Source of the DNA: Tolumonas auensis DSM 9187
GTDB lineage: Bacteria > Pseudomonadota > Gammaproteobacteria > Enterobacterales > Aeromonadaceae
Assembly (NCBI RefSeq): GCF_000023065.1
Contig: NC_012691.1
Location: forward strand, 846,001 to 910,000
Direction of reading: 5' to 3'
DNA length: 64,000 bases
A model generated the notes under the pieces. That model saw only the letters and a program-made list of their open reading frames with translations. It did no database searches and was not told the origin of the DNA. The translations under genes and the position numbers were made by a program. Shown piece by piece: positions 19,806 through 28,823 of the stretch (position 1 is its first letter; each line of letters begins with the position of its first letter).

Positions 19806-22109
19806 GTGGCTAAGAAACCAACAAAGAAAAGTACGCCGGTTTATCCATTCTGGCACTGGCGTCGCTGGATTGGACTGGCGATAAAACTTGGGCTGGTAGG
19901 GATCGCTTTCATGGTGCTGTTTGGCATCTATCTCGACAGTCTGATCCACAGTAAATTCGATAGCGGCCAGAAATGGCAGTTGCCGGCCGTGGTCTATAGC
20001 CGGCCACTGGAGCTGTTTCCCGGCCAGCGTTTGTCATTGCAGCAGATGTTGCATGAGCTGAAACTGCTGAATTACCGCGAAAGCAGCAATCCGAAAGGAC
20101 CGGGGCAGTATGCGGTGAATGGCCAGCGGATGGTGGTTATCCGGCGGTCGTTTAATTTTGCCGATGGTACAGAAAAAGCACGGCCATTACTGCTGACCTT
20201 CAGCGGACAACGTCTGGCGAATATCAAGAATGCGGATAACCAGCGTGAGCTCGGTTATATACGCATGGATCCGGTGCTGCTGGATCGCCTGAGTGGTGAA
20301 GAGATCGAAGACCGTATTCTGCTGCGGATCAATCAGGTACCGCAGTCGTTTGCCAATATGCTGCTGCAGGTGGAAGACCGTGATTTTTATAACCACGGCG
20401 GTGTGTCGTTACTTTCGATTGGCCGTGCCTTTCTGGCCAACCTGCGGGCTGGTCATACGGTACAGGGTGGCAGTACGCTCACACAGCAGCTGGCTAAAAA
20501 CTACTTCCTGACCCGTGAACGCAGCATCTGGCGTAAAGTGCAGGAAGCGTACATGGCGGTGATCATTGATTATCGCTATGACAAAAACCAGATCCTTGAA
20601 ACCTATATGAACGAGATCTATCTCGGTCAGAATTTTGCGCAAGGTGTATATGGTTTCGGGCTGGCGTCGTATTTCTATTTCGGTATGCCACTCAATGAGC
20701 TGGAACCGGATCAGATGGCCTTGCTGGTTACTATGGTTCGCGGTCCTTCTTATTATGACCCATGGCGTTATCCGGAACGGGCACAGCAGCGACGTGACAT
20801 GATCCTGCGACTGATGCTGGAAAATAATCAGCTGACACCGGAGCAGTTCCAGAGTTATGCCGCACGTCCGTTAGGTTTGATTGAACGCGGGCAGATGACC
20901 TATGGCCGCACGCCGGCCTTTATGAATCTGCTGCGCCGTGAACTGCGCCAGCGTTTCGGTGCCGGTTTCCTTGAACAGTCTGGTCTGAAAATTTTCACCA
21001 GTCTTGATCCGGTCGCACAACAGGCGGCGGAAGAGTCCGTTTCTTCCCAGCTGAACAGTATCGAAAAACGTCTGAACCGGAAATCACTGCAGGGTGCGAT
21101 GGTGGTAACCAATCGTCATTCCGGTGAAGTCTCTGCGCTTGTCGGTGGACGTGACACCAGTTATGCCGGTTTAAACCGTGCGCTGGATGCGCGTCGCCCT
21201 ATCGGTTCACAGGTTAAACCTGCGGTGTATCTGACCGCACTTGATCAGGGCTATCAGCTGGCAACGCCACTGAAGGATGAACCGCTGCAGTTACGTAATC
21301 AGGGCGGCAAAACCTGGGCACCGCAAAACTACGATAAGACCTATCGTGGCAATGTGCCGTTATATGCTGCCATGGCGAATTCACTGAATGTGCCGACGGT
21401 TCGTTTAGGTATGGCGGTGGGGGTCCCTGCGGTAGCGGAAACCCTGAAAAAGATGGGGGTGACGCAGGATATCCCGCTCTTCCCGTCACTGTTTCTGGGG
21501 ATACTGGAACTTTCTCCGTATGAGGTGAATCAGGCGTATTTGACGTTGGCGACAGAAGGGTTATATCAGCCGCTGACCGCTATCCGGACGATTCAGGATA
21601 ACAGTGACAAAGTCATTTATCAGCGTGCTGAAAAAGCTGAACGTCGTTTAAGCAGTCAGTCAGCATATCTGACGCTGTTCGCGATGACGAAGGTCGCCAG
21701 TCTGGGGACTGCGCGCAGTCTGGCGGCGAAATTCCCGAATGCTGTGCTGGCGGGTAAAACAGGTTCCACGGATAACCTGCGTGATGCATGGTTTACGGGC
21801 ATGGATAACGATGAGGTGGTTACGGTCTGGGTCGGACGGGATGACAATAAGCCGGCTGGTTTGACCGGCGCCAATGGTGCATTGCCGCTGTTCAGTGACT
21901 ATATGACTCGCCGTGGTGTGAATTCGCTGAAATTACCGGTGCCGCAGGGGATCTCTATGGTCAACTTCAACCTGAGCGGTAAACCTGTTGCTAGTGGTTG
22001 TGGCGGTGCACTAATGTTACCGGCCCGTAGCGATAAATTACCACCGGCGGAGGGTTGCAGTAGTACACCGGTCGACTGGATTAAAAACATGTTCGCGCTA
22101 GGAGAATAG
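19806..22109 (+). CDS. mrcB: Penicillin-binding protein 1b
   Basis: Bifunctional peptidoglycan synthase, 767 residues from a GTG start. It has a short cytoplasmic tail, one membrane anchor (about 22-44), a UB2H-like segment, and a GT51 glycosyltransferase domain with catalytic E190 in QVEDRDFYNH and GGSTLTQQLAKN. The transpeptidase domain has S468-Q-V-K471, S526-L-N528 and K651-T-G. The ending is Cys-containing (GCSSTPVDWIKNMF). It polymerises lipid II and cross-links stems in the periplasm. It follows hrpB by 16 nt and is followed by a structured repeat rather than a classical terminator. Confidence 0.96.
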   Translation: MAKKPTKKSTPVYPFWHWRRWIGLAIKLGLVGIAFMVLFGIYLDSLIHSKFDSGQKWQLPAVVYSRPLELFPGQRLSLQQMLHELKLLNYRESSNPKGPGQYAVNGQRMVVIRRSFNFADGTEKARPLLLTFSGQRLANIKNADNQRELGYIRMDPVLLDRLSGEEIEDRILLRINQVPQSFANMLLQVEDRDFYNHGGVSLLSIGRAFLANLRAGHTVQGGSTLTQQLAKNYFLTRERSIWRKVQEAYMAVIIDYRYDKNQILETYMNEIYLGQNFAQGVYGFGLASYFYFGMPLNELEPDQMALLVTMVRGPSYYDPWRYPERAQQRRDMILRLMLENNQLTPEQFQSYAARPLGLIERGQMTYGRTPAFMNLLRRELRQRFGAGFLEQSGLKIFTSLDPVAQQAAEESVSSQLNSIEKRLNRKSLQGAMVVTNRHSGEVSALVGGRDTSYAGLNRALDARRPIGSQVKPAVYLTALDQGYQLATPLKDEPLQLRNQGGKTWAPQNYDKTYRGNVPLYAAMANSLNVPTVRLGMAVGVPAVAETLKKMGVTQDIPLFPSLFLGILELSPYEVNQAYLTLATEGLYQPLTAIRTIQDNSDKVIYQRAEKAERRLSSQSAYLTLFAMTKVASLGTARSLAAKFPNAVLAGKTGSTDNLRDAWFTGMDNDEVVTVWVGRDDNKPAGLTGANGALPLFSDYMTRRGVNSLKLPVPQGISMVNFNLSGKPVASGCGGALMLPARSDKLPPAEGCSSTPVDWIKNMFALGE

Positions 22110-22130
22110 TTAATTCGGCGTAAAGGCTCT

Positions 22131-22225
22131 GGTCACTGACTCAACGCTGACACGCCGTAAATCCATCCATGGAGGCTTGAGCGCCGCATCCTTGCGGCGC
22201 ACAGTCGACTTATGAGTCGGTAACC
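22131..22225 (-). repeat. Structured intergenic element, copy B
   Basis: Outer arms 22131-22143 and 22213-22225 are complementary at 11 of 13 positions. An inner hairpin GCGCCGCA-TCCT-TGCGGCGC spans 22181-22200. Segment 22148-22180 on the minus strand matches 632-664 of copy A at 27 of 33 positions. The arms differ in sequence from copy A but keep the pairing. Like copy A, it lies between convergent genes, here mrcB and yajL. Confidence 0.7.
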
Positions 22226-22254
22226 TGCCGCCATCCGGCAGAATATGCCATTGC

Positions 22255-22821
22255 CTAGGCCAGCATATCCTTGCGTACTTTATCGGCAGTTTCCCGGCCT
22301 TGCAGCGCGGCAACAATTGCCAGTGCGAAATCAATACTGGTTGCCGGCCCCTGACTGGTGATCAGTTTATTCGGCTTATCGACGACAACGCGATCTTTAC
22401 GTACCTGCGCCGCCGGCAGTTGACCTTCAGTGCCGGGATAGCCAGTGACCAGTGCATCGCCAATCAGATTATGGTGAGCCAATACAAAAGCGGGTGTGGC
22501 ACAGATAGCTGCCCGCCACAGATCTTTGGCATGCTGCTTCTTCAGCAATTCAATCACCAGCGGATTATCACGCAGATATTCAGCGCCCGGTAAACCACCC
22601 GGCAATACAATGGCATCGAACGTCTCGTGTGCCACCTCTTCCAGCAGATGATCGGCCACAAGATGAACACCGCGGGAAGCCACCACTTCGCGTTGTTTGT
22701 TCGGGTTAATGGATGCCACGGTGACTTTGACATTACCGCGGACTAACGTATCAATACTCGTCACGGTTTCTATTTCTTCGCAGCCAGGAGCGATAATAAC
22801 CAGTGCTCTTTTGCTCATCAT
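22255..22821 (-). CDS. yajL: DJ-1/PfpI family protein YajL
   Basis: 188 residues from ATG 22821 (or the adjacent 22818), 6-9 nt after AGG; the frame extends four codons further but without a ribosome site. DJ-1 superfamily: the nucleophile-elbow cysteine lies in AAICATPAFVLA and the partner glutamate in APGCEEIETVT; VLPGGLPGAEYLRD and TSQGPATSIDFAL are typical of YajL. The E. coli protein protects others from oxidative and carbonyl damage; the deglycase claim for the family is disputed. It follows panE within a few bases, probably on one transcript. Confidence 0.9.
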   Translation of the reverse strand: MMSKRALVIIAPGCEEIETVTSIDTLVRGNVKVTVASINPNKQREVVASRGVHLVADHLLEEVAHETFDAIVLPGGLPGAEYLRDNPLVIELLKKQHAKDLWRAAICATPAFVLAHHNLIGDALVTGYPGTEGQLPAAQVRKDRVVVDKPNKLITSQGPATSIDFALAIVAALQGRETADKVRKDMLA

Positions 22822-22829
22822 TTTCAACC

Positions 22830-23735
22830 TCATGAAGTAGTGTGTTGCGATTCTAATACTTTGACTTTCAGGTATAGCGCACGGTGCCGTGGTAGTTCAA
22901 GTCCTTGTTTTTCTGCCTGCTGCAGCAAATAACCGGTAATGTAGTCAATTTCGGTTTTACGCTGGTATGCGAGGTCTTGCTGCATGGAGGAATAGTTCTG
23001 TGCCGTGCGTTCCACGACCTGTAATACCAGATCGCACCACTCAGCGACGGATTCATTAAAACCTTGCTGTAATAATAGCGGATGTAATTCCTGGCACAGT
23101 GCTTCGACTTCGTGTTGATGCTGAAGCAATACACCGTTCGGCTGGTTATACGCTGCAGTCAGAGGATTAATGATGGCGTTAACCACCAGCTTGCGCCATT
23201 GCCGTTCACTGATCTGTTCACTCCACCCGGCATGCCCCAGCGCTTCAGCCAGTGGCGGCACCAGCGCTTGCCATTGTTCTCCTGCCGGATTAAGTGCCCC
23301 CAGCCAGGTTTCACCAAAGCCGGTGTGGCTGATGTGATTGCTATCTTTTTTCAGCGCACCACAGCTTGTTACCCCGGCCAGCAACGGATTATGCGGAAAG
23401 TGTTCCACTAACCACTCCGTGGTGCCCATACCATTGTGTAACAAAATAACCGGACAGGATTCCGGCAACCCTCCAACTAACGGTTGTAACGCAGGTATCA
23501 CTTGCCAGACTTTGGTTGTCACCAGCAGACAACCGATCTGTGATAAATCCTGATAGCCGATGCAGGGCAGTTCACAGGTAAAAGAGGAACTGTCTAATAA
23601 CGCCAGCGTCATAGGACACGACTGTTGCCGGTGCGCCTGACGGGTATCCAGCAGATTTACTTTCTGGCCGATACGCAGCAAATGAGTGGCAAACAACGAG
23701 CCAACCGCGCCGGCTCCCAGGATTGTCCATTGCAT
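22830..23735 (-). CDS. panE: 2-dehydropantoate 2-reductase
   Basis: NADPH-dependent ketopantoate reductase of pantothenate (CoA) synthesis, 301 residues (E. coli 303). The nucleotide motif GAGAVG is at residues 7-12, the catalytic lysine K75 lies in LVTTKVWQV, and RKLVVNAIINPLTA carries the conserved Asn/Lys of the second domain. It is divergent from yajQ and upstream of yajL, an order that differs from E. coli, where panE and yajL are also neighbours. Confidence 0.93.
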   Translation of the reverse strand: MQWTILGAGAVGSLFATHLLRIGQKVNLLDTRQAHRQQSCPMTLALLDSSSFTCELPCIGYQDLSQIGCLLVTTKVWQVIPALQPLVGGLPESCPVILLHNGMGTTEWLVEHFPHNPLLAGVTSCGALKKDSNHISHTGFGETWLGALNPAGEQWQALVPPLAEALGHAGWSEQISERQWRKLVVNAIINPLTAAYNQPNGVLLQHQHEVEALCQELHPLLLQQGFNESVAEWCDLVLQVVERTAQNYSSMQQDLAYQRKTEIDYITGYLLQQAEKQGLELPRHRALYLKVKVLESQHTTS

Positions 23736-23777
23736 AAACAGGTTAACTCTCTGTCTGGTTTAAGAATAATTGTAAGA

Positions 23778-23805
23778 TGCTAAAGCAGTTCTGCTAGCTT
23801 TAGCA
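23778..23805. promoter_or_regulatory. Perfect inverted repeat in the panE/yajQ spacer
   Basis: TGCTAAAGC (23778-23786) and GCTTTAGCA (23797-23805) are perfect 9-bp arms with a 10-bp spacer, so half-sites are 19 bp apart, close to two helical turns. No T-run follows. A dimeric regulator site is possible; the factor is unknown. Confidence 0.4.
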
Positions 23806-23875
23806 GTGTAGAACCTTCTTTCAGGCGCTGATTTCTGCTAAATTTGGCGGCAATTTGTAATAAGGAGAATTTACT

Positions 23876-24358
23876 ATGCCGTCTTTTGACATTGTATCTG
23901 AAGTCGCGATGAACGAAGTTCAGAACGCCGTAGAAAACGCGAATCGCGAAATACAGACCCGTTTTGATTTCCGTGGCGTTGACGCCTCCTTTGAGTTGAA
24001 CAAAGAAGAGATCAAAATGGGCGCGGATGCTGATTTCCAGCTGAAACAGATGATTGAAATCCTGCGTGATAAGATTGTGAAACGTGGGATGGACACCAGC
24101 TGTCTGGATGTTGGTGATGTTGAACATTCGGGAAAACGTTATTTCCAGGTTGTGAAGCTGAAGCAAGGCATCGAAACCGATGTAGCGAAAAAACTCATCA
24201 AAATCATTAAAGACGCCAAAATCAAAGTGCAGACTGCGATTCAGGGCGATGAGATCCGCGTAACCGGTAAAAAGCGTGATGATTTGCAGGAAGCCATGGC
24301 GCTGGTGCGTCAGGCTGAACTGGGACAGGCATTCCAGTTTACCAACTTCCGCGACTAA
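23876..24358 (+). CDS. yajQ: YajQ-family nucleotide-binding protein
   Basis: 160 residues (E. coli 163) after a strong AAGGAG. The N-terminus [22 protein letters not shown], the [15 protein letters not shown] segment and the C-terminal [17 protein letters not shown] ending are diagnostic of the family. Homologues bind nucleotides or tRNA in vitro, and a Xanthomonas member binds cyclic di-GMP; the role here is not known. It stands alone between a divergent panE and a terminator. Confidence 0.95.
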   Translation: MPSFDIVSEVAMNEVQNAVENANREIQTRFDFRGVDASFELNKEEIKMGADADFQLKQMIEILRDKIVKRGMDTSCLDVGDVEHSGKRYFQVVKLKQGIETDVAKKLIKIIKDAKIKVQTAIQGDEIRVTGKKRDDLQEAMALVRQAELGQAFQFTNFRD

Positions 24359-24382
24359 GCTGCTTTACACTGCACAGTACAT

Positions 24383-24421
24383 AGCCTCCTGAGTGTGTTT
24401 CCCTCAGGAGGCTTTATTTTT
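24383..24421 (+). terminator. Terminator after yajQ
   Basis: 11-bp stem AGCCTCCTGAG (24383-24393) / CTCAGGAGGCT (24403-24413), 9-nt loop, then TTATTTTT. Confidence 0.9.
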
Positions 24422-24433
24422 CAGGGAGTGTTC

Positions 24434-25672
24434 ATGCCTCAAATGCACTGGTATCAACAGCTGTTTACCCGTCGGATGCTGATTTGTGTCTTCACCGGCT
24501 TCAGTTCGGGTCTTCCTCTGTATCTGCTGCTGAACCTGGTTCCGGCCTGGCTGAAGACAGAGCAAATCGATCTGAAAGCAATTGGCTTATTATCACTGGT
24601 ACAGTTTCCCTATACCTGGAAATTTATCTGGTCACCGCTGATCGACCGCTACCCCATTCTGAATTTAGGCCGCCGTCGTGGCTGGATGCTGATCTCACAA
24701 CTGGCATTGATTGTCGCTATTGCGGCGCTGGGTTTTTTCTCGCCACAAACCTCGCTGTGGACGATTGCGTATCTGGCTTTTGGCGTGGCCTTTTTCAGTG
24801 CCAGTCAGGATATTGTGCTGGATGCGTATCGTCGCGAGATCTTATCTGATCACGAACTGGGGTTAGGTAACTCGGTGCATGTGAATGCCTACCGGATAGC
24901 TGGTTTGGTGCCGGGCTCTTTGTCACTGATTCTGGCCGATCATCTGCCATGGCACTGGGTATTTCCGATCACGGCGTTGTTTATGTTGCCGGGCCTGATG
25001 CTGACGTTGATGTGTAAAGAACCGGCGTCGTCGTCGGTACCGCGTACATTACGGGAAGCGGTGATTGAACCATTCCATGAATTTATTCAGCGCCAGGGCG
25101 TACAGAATGCACTGTTAATTCTGGCATTTATCTTCCTGTATAAACTCGGTGACAGCATGGCGACGTCGCTGGCAACGCCGTTTTATCAGGATATCGGTTT
25201 CAGCAAAACAGAGATTGGTCTGATTGCCAAACATGCGGGGCTCTGGCCCAGTGTGATCGGCGGTATGCTGGGCGGGATCTGGATGTTACAGCTTGGCATC
25301 AACCGCGCACTCTGGTTATTTGGCATCGTCCAAATACTGGCGATTTTTGGCTTTTACTGGTTGGCCGGTGTGGGGCATGATCGTGTGGCGTTGGGCTTTG
25401 CGATTGGTTTTGAGGCTTTTGGGGTTGGCATCGGCACCGCTGCTTTTATTGCCTTTATTGCCCGCACCACCGACCCGCGTTACACCGCGACCCAGTTTGC
25501 GTTGTTCACCAGTCTGGCGGCGGTACCACGCACCTTTTTTAATGCCAGTACCGGCTGGCTAGTCGAAGCAATGGGCTGGCAGAACTTCTTCCTGCTTTGT
25601 GCCTTATTGGCCGTTCCGGGCATGTTGCTGTTATTTAAAGTCGCACCGTGGCGAGCTGAAACAAGCGAATAA
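24434..25672 (+). CDS. ampG: Muropeptide permease AmpG
   Basis: Major-facilitator permease importing anhydro-muropeptides for cell-wall recycling. Start at ATG 24434 after GGGAG gives 412 residues, shorter than the 491 of E. coli AmpG; about twelve membrane segments fit, so the two extra C-terminal spans of E. coli are missing. Landmarks: FTGFSSGLPLYLLLNLVPAW, LVQFPYTWKFIWSPLIDRY, ASQDIVLDAYRREIL and RTTDPRYTATQFALFTSL. It is convergent with ppiA-yajG; in E. coli ampG neighbours yajG, which supports the call. Confidence 0.92.
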   Translation: MPQMHWYQQLFTRRMLICVFTGFSSGLPLYLLLNLVPAWLKTEQIDLKAIGLLSLVQFPYTWKFIWSPLIDRYPILNLGRRRGWMLISQLALIVAIAALGFFSPQTSLWTIAYLAFGVAFFSASQDIVLDAYRREILSDHELGLGNSVHVNAYRIAGLVPGSLSLILADHLPWHWVFPITALFMLPGLMLTLMCKEPASSSVPRTLREAVIEPFHEFIQRQGVQNALLILAFIFLYKLGDSMATSLATPFYQDIGFSKTEIGLIAKHAGLWPSVIGGMLGGIWMLQLGINRALWLFGIVQILAIFGFYWLAGVGHDRVALGFAIGFEAFGVGIGTAAFIAFIARTTDPRYTATQFALFTSLAAVPRTFFNASTGWLVEAMGWQNFFLLCALLAVPGMLLLFKVAPWRAETSE

Positions 25673-25673
25673 T

Positions 25674-25707
25674 AAAAAACCGGCTGGGTTGCCCGGGCCG
25701 GTTTTTT
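25674..25707. terminator. Bidirectional terminator between ampG and ppiA
   Basis: 11-bp stem AAAAAACCGGC (25674-25684) / GCCGGTTTTTT (25697-25707) with a 12-nt loop; A-tract and T-tract serve both strands. Confidence 0.9.
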
Positions 25708-25730
25708 AACAATGCAGCAGCGCGTCAGTG

Positions 25731-26285
25731 TTAGTTCAGACGAGTCACTTTGCTGATGATGATCGGATTGTTTGGCACATCGCTGGCCCGCAATTTCGGA
25801 TCAACGCTGGTTGGCTCATCGGCAATCTTTTCCAGTACTTCCATGCCGGATACTACAGTACCAAACACGGTGTATCCTGGCTGAACAGTCGCATCCAGTG
25901 ATGCATTGTCGTTCAGATTGAAATAGAACTGACGAGTCGCACTATTCGGATCGCTCATACGCGCCATTGCCAGTGTGCCGCGGCGGTTAGACAGTCCGTT
26001 GGTCGATTCATTTTCTACCGGAGTATGCGTTGGTAACGGTGTGAAACTGGAATTATAACCGCCACCCTGTGCCACAAAGCCGGGGATCACACGGTGAAAC
26101 AGCGAGTTGTTATAGCTGCCTTCGTCGACGTAACTTAAAAAGTTAGCGACAGTTTTCGGCGCTTTTTCAGCTTCCAGTTCAACGACAATACTACCGAGAT
26201 TAGTTTGCATTTCTACACGCGGACCGCTTGCCCAGACTAAACCTGGCAGTAAGGCGGCCAGCAGTGCCAGTTTACGACACGTCAT
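25731..26285 (-). CDS. ppiA: Periplasmic peptidyl-prolyl isomerase A (cyclophilin)
   Basis: 184 residues with a signal peptide (MTCRKLALLAALLPGLVWASG). Cyclophilin domain: catalytic FHRVIPGFVAQGGGY, MARMSDPNSATRQFYFNLNDN and GYTVFGTVVSGMEVLEKIA. It catalyses cis-trans isomerisation of prolyl bonds in the periplasm. Its start shares one base with the yajG stop (TAATG), so the two are coupled. Confidence 0.93.
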   Translation of the reverse strand: MTCRKLALLAALLPGLVWASGPRVEMQTNLGSIVVELEAEKAPKTVANFLSYVDEGSYNNSLFHRVIPGFVAQGGGYNSSFTPLPTHTPVENESTNGLSNRRGTLAMARMSDPNSATRQFYFNLNDNASLDATVQPGYTVFGTVVSGMEVLEKIADEPTSVDPKLRASDVPNNPIIISKVTRLN

Positions 26286-26857
26286 TAAAATTGCCCTTTG
26301 ATTGCACCACGGATCTGATTATCAGCCAGTGCTTGAGCCATGATTTCAGACAACTGCTCGTTCAGCAAGACTTCCAGATCATGAATGTCCGGCCGGGTCA
26401 CGCTATCCTGTGAGGAAGCACGATTATATTCTTTATTCAGAATATTACCGTTGTTAGTTACGGTCAGCTTAATGCGGCTCTTCGCGTTGGCATTAAACAT
26501 CACGCCCGGTTTGGTCAGCGTGGCCTGCAACTCTTCAACGACGATGCTGATGGTGATATTGGACTGATTTCCGCTGGCAAGTCCTTGTTGGCGGAAGCCA
26601 TCCTGCAGACGTTCGGCCAGCAGAACATGAGGTGAAACCTGATTCGGGATCAGCGTAACCGGACTTTCTGGCAGCGCGATTTTGATGATCTGACTGCCGG
26701 CACGTTCGTCCTGACCATCAATAGAAACATCAAGGCCTGGCTGATAGAAACCGTCCAGCTGATCATCGACCACCGGATTCAGGTTGGCTTTCTGTGGCCA
26801 GGATGCCGCACAGCCAACAAACAATATAGCGCTGAGGAGTAAAATTATTTTTTTCAT
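26285..26857 (-). CDS. yajG: YajG-family lipoprotein
   Basis: 190 residues (E. coli YajG 192). Signal peptide MKKIILLLSAILFVGC has a lipobox ending at C16. The mature protein has NPVVDDQLDGFYQPG and the family core LAERLQDGFRQQGL. Predicted to be a lipid-anchored envelope protein; function unknown. It is next to ppiA and close to ampG, as in enteric bacteria, but bolA is separated from it by rlmG and a DUF3606 gene. Confidence 0.88.
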   Translation of the reverse strand: MKKIILLLSAILFVGCAASWPQKANLNPVVDDQLDGFYQPGLDVSIDGQDERAGSQIIKIALPESPVTLIPNQVSPHVLLAERLQDGFRQQGLASGNQSNITISIVVEELQATLTKPGVMFNANAKSRIKLTVTNNGNILNKEYNRASSQDSVTRPDIHDLEVLLNEQLSEIMAQALADNQIRGAIKGQF

Positions 26858-26865
26858 AGAAGCTC

Positions 26866-28002
26866 CTATCGGTTAATGGTGCGTAAAATAACAAATTTAC
26901 TGTTGCTGGCAATACATTCCGTGCCGCCAAACAGACGTTTCAGTTTGATGTGGTAATCCAGATGACGGTTACCGACGATCCAAAGTTCACCACCGCGTTT
27001 CAGACAGCGTTTGGCATCTCTGAACATCTGCCAGGCAATATCATCGGTGATCGTTTGTAACTGATGAAACGGCGGATTACATAAGATCACATCGATACTG
27101 TTACTGTCGATACCATTCAGCGAATGACCTACCTGAAAACGGCAACGAGCCAGATCCTGCGGCCGGTTTTGTTCAACATTTAACTGGCTGGAAGCAACGG
27201 CCATATAGGATTCATCAAGGAACAGCAGTTCAGCTTCCGGGTTATATTCCAGCGCCATCAGCCCCAGCACGCCGTTACCACAGCCGAGATCGACCATGAC
27301 ACCACGTTTTTGCCGTGGCAGGTTTTCCAGCAGGAAACGGGCACCGATATCCAGACTGGCACGGGCGAACACATTGGCGTGGTTGGCGATCTGATAATCG
27401 GTATTATCTAACGGCCAGATGGTAGGGTAAGGATTGACGATGGCCGGACGATCTTCGACTTGCGTATAAATCAGACGCGCTTTTTTCCGGGCCAGCGACG
27501 TTTTGGTGGTACCCAGGATCTGTTCAAACAGCGCCAGTGTCGAGTTATGGATCTCTTTGACTTTGCCGGCGGCAATAATGCGGGTGTCCGGTGTGACCAC
27601 GTCCCGCAGACGCAGCAGCTGATATTCCAGCATCGCCAGTGTTTTCGGTACTTTGATGATCACCAGTGATGGTGCAGCCGGTAACGGTGCCAGCATATCC
27701 TGCAGATGCAGGGGGTGGTTTTCCAGCTCATTGGTCTGCCAGTTACGGCGGGTAGCTTCCTGACTTAACAACGAATCACAGATGGAAATTGGCTGATAAT
27801 TTGCCAGCCCGCAGGCGAGCGCACCAAAGCTGTCATTCAGGATCAGAATCGCGCCTTGGGCTGCAGCCGTTTGCAGTTGTTCGGCAGTGAGCTCACTCAG
27901 CAGATATTCATCGGCAGCATCCCAGGCTTGCAGATTGGGATCATTGGTAGAAGGGTAGCGGTGCAGCGTTAGCTCACTCGTATCCAGGTTCAACAGGTTC
28001 AT
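26866..28002 (-). CDS. rlmG: 23S rRNA (guanine1835-N2)-methyltransferase
   Basis: 378 residues, the same length as E. coli RlmG. There is a degenerate N-terminal methyltransferase-like half (NDSFGALACGLA), then the active C-terminal half with SAM motif VMVDLGCGNGVLGLMAL and catalytic NPPFHQ. VKVPKTLA-type sequence (IIKVPKTLAMLEYQLLRLR) and HANVFARASLDIGARFLLENL closely match RlmG rather than RsmC. It uses SAM to methylate the large-subunit rRNA. It lies 8 nt upstream of yajG on the same strand. Confidence 0.93.
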   Translation of the reverse strand: MNLLNLDTSELTLHRYPSTNDPNLQAWDAADEYLLSELTAEQLQTAAAQGAILILNDSFGALACGLANYQPISICDSLLSQEATRRNWQTNELENHPLHLQDMLAPLPAAPSLVIIKVPKTLAMLEYQLLRLRDVVTPDTRIIAAGKVKEIHNSTLALFEQILGTTKTSLARKKARLIYTQVEDRPAIVNPYPTIWPLDNTDYQIANHANVFARASLDIGARFLLENLPRQKRGVMVDLGCGNGVLGLMALEYNPEAELLFLDESYMAVASSQLNVEQNRPQDLARCRFQVGHSLNGIDSNSIDVILCNPPFHQLQTITDDIAWQMFRDAKRCLKRGGELWIVGNRHLDYHIKLKRLFGGTECIASNSKFVILRTINR

Positions 28003-28116
28003 GCCGTTTCCATCTCATAAAAATGGCGCTATTCTACCTGTCATAGCGCCTGAGACCAATCAACCGGCTGGAAATAACGCTCGTTAAACTTTATAAGCGT
28101 TAAGAATAGCGACTAA

Positions 28117-28302
28117 TCAGTGATGCGATTCAACATATTCCCGGACTGCAGCACCCGATCCACCAACTGCACGGACGGCTGCCGCGAGTTCCCGATCGGT
28201 ACAACCCAGTTCTTTACACCAGTGGCGATAATCGCTCTTGTTGTGAGTATCAATCGTTTTGCTATCCAGTGGGTGACCCGATTTTGCTTTCTTGCTGGCC
28301 AT
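28117..28302 (-). CDS. Small DUF3606 protein
   Basis: 61 residues after an excellent GGAGGT with 5-nt spacing. The sequence MASKKAKSGHPLDSKTIDTHN then DYRHWCKELGCTDRELAAAVRAVG fits the DUF3606 family: a short basic N-terminus and a helix-turn-helix-like pair of helices. Function is unknown; these small proteins are often stress-induced. It is divergent from bolA, itself often stationary-phase induced. Confidence 0.8.
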   Translation of the reverse strand: MASKKAKSGHPLDSKTIDTHNKSDYRHWCKELGCTDRELAAAVRAVGGSGAAVREYVESHH

Positions 28303-28487
28303 GATGACCTCCTATGGATGTATGTGCATTAATAACATCTCACCAGCATCTTTTCCCGGCAATGTGTGAATTTTTACATCATGTAAGGATGCACATGTTT
28401 TCTGATTAACCCTGTTGGCTATCGGGTTGTATGAAATGGCTTAACCGTTATGCTGTTGGTGCAGAAATCAGTGAGGAGAATGAAAAA

Positions 28488-28796
28488 ATGTCGATGCAAC
28501 AATATATTGAACAAACCTTACAACAAGGACTGAAACCTGACTGGTTGTCAGTAACTAACGAAAGTCATTTGCATCGTTCCAGTGGCCCTGATGCAGAAAG
28601 TCACTTTAAAGTAGTGGTCGTGAGCCCGGTTTTTGAGGGGGAACGTCTGGTCGCGCGGCATCGCCGGGTAAATTTGTTGTTGGCAGAGGCTTTGCAGAAC
28701 AGTGTTCATGCGCTGGCGCTGCATACCTATACGCCGGCTGAGTGGCTGGCGCGTGGTGAGCAGTTGCCTGATTCAACTAAATGTGCCGGGCATTAA
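28488..28796 (+). CDS. bolA: BolA-family protein
   Basis: 102 residues from the ATG at 28488, 9 nt after AGGAG; a longer frame to 28431 lacks a ribosome site. Core motifs NESHLHRSSGPDAESHFKVV, RLVARHRRVNLLLAEAL and VHALALHTYTPAEW identify BolA, which partners monothiol glutaredoxins through the conserved histidine region and influences morphology and stress response in E. coli. The apbE gene follows 27 nt later and may be cotranscribed. Confidence 0.93.
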   Translation: MSMQQYIEQTLQQGLKPDWLSVTNESHLHRSSGPDAESHFKVVVVSPVFEGERLVARHRRVNLLLAEALQNSVHALALHTYTPAEWLARGEQLPDSTKCAGH

Positions 28797-28823
28797 TTAT
28801 TAACTGACGGCAGGAGAGGTAGT

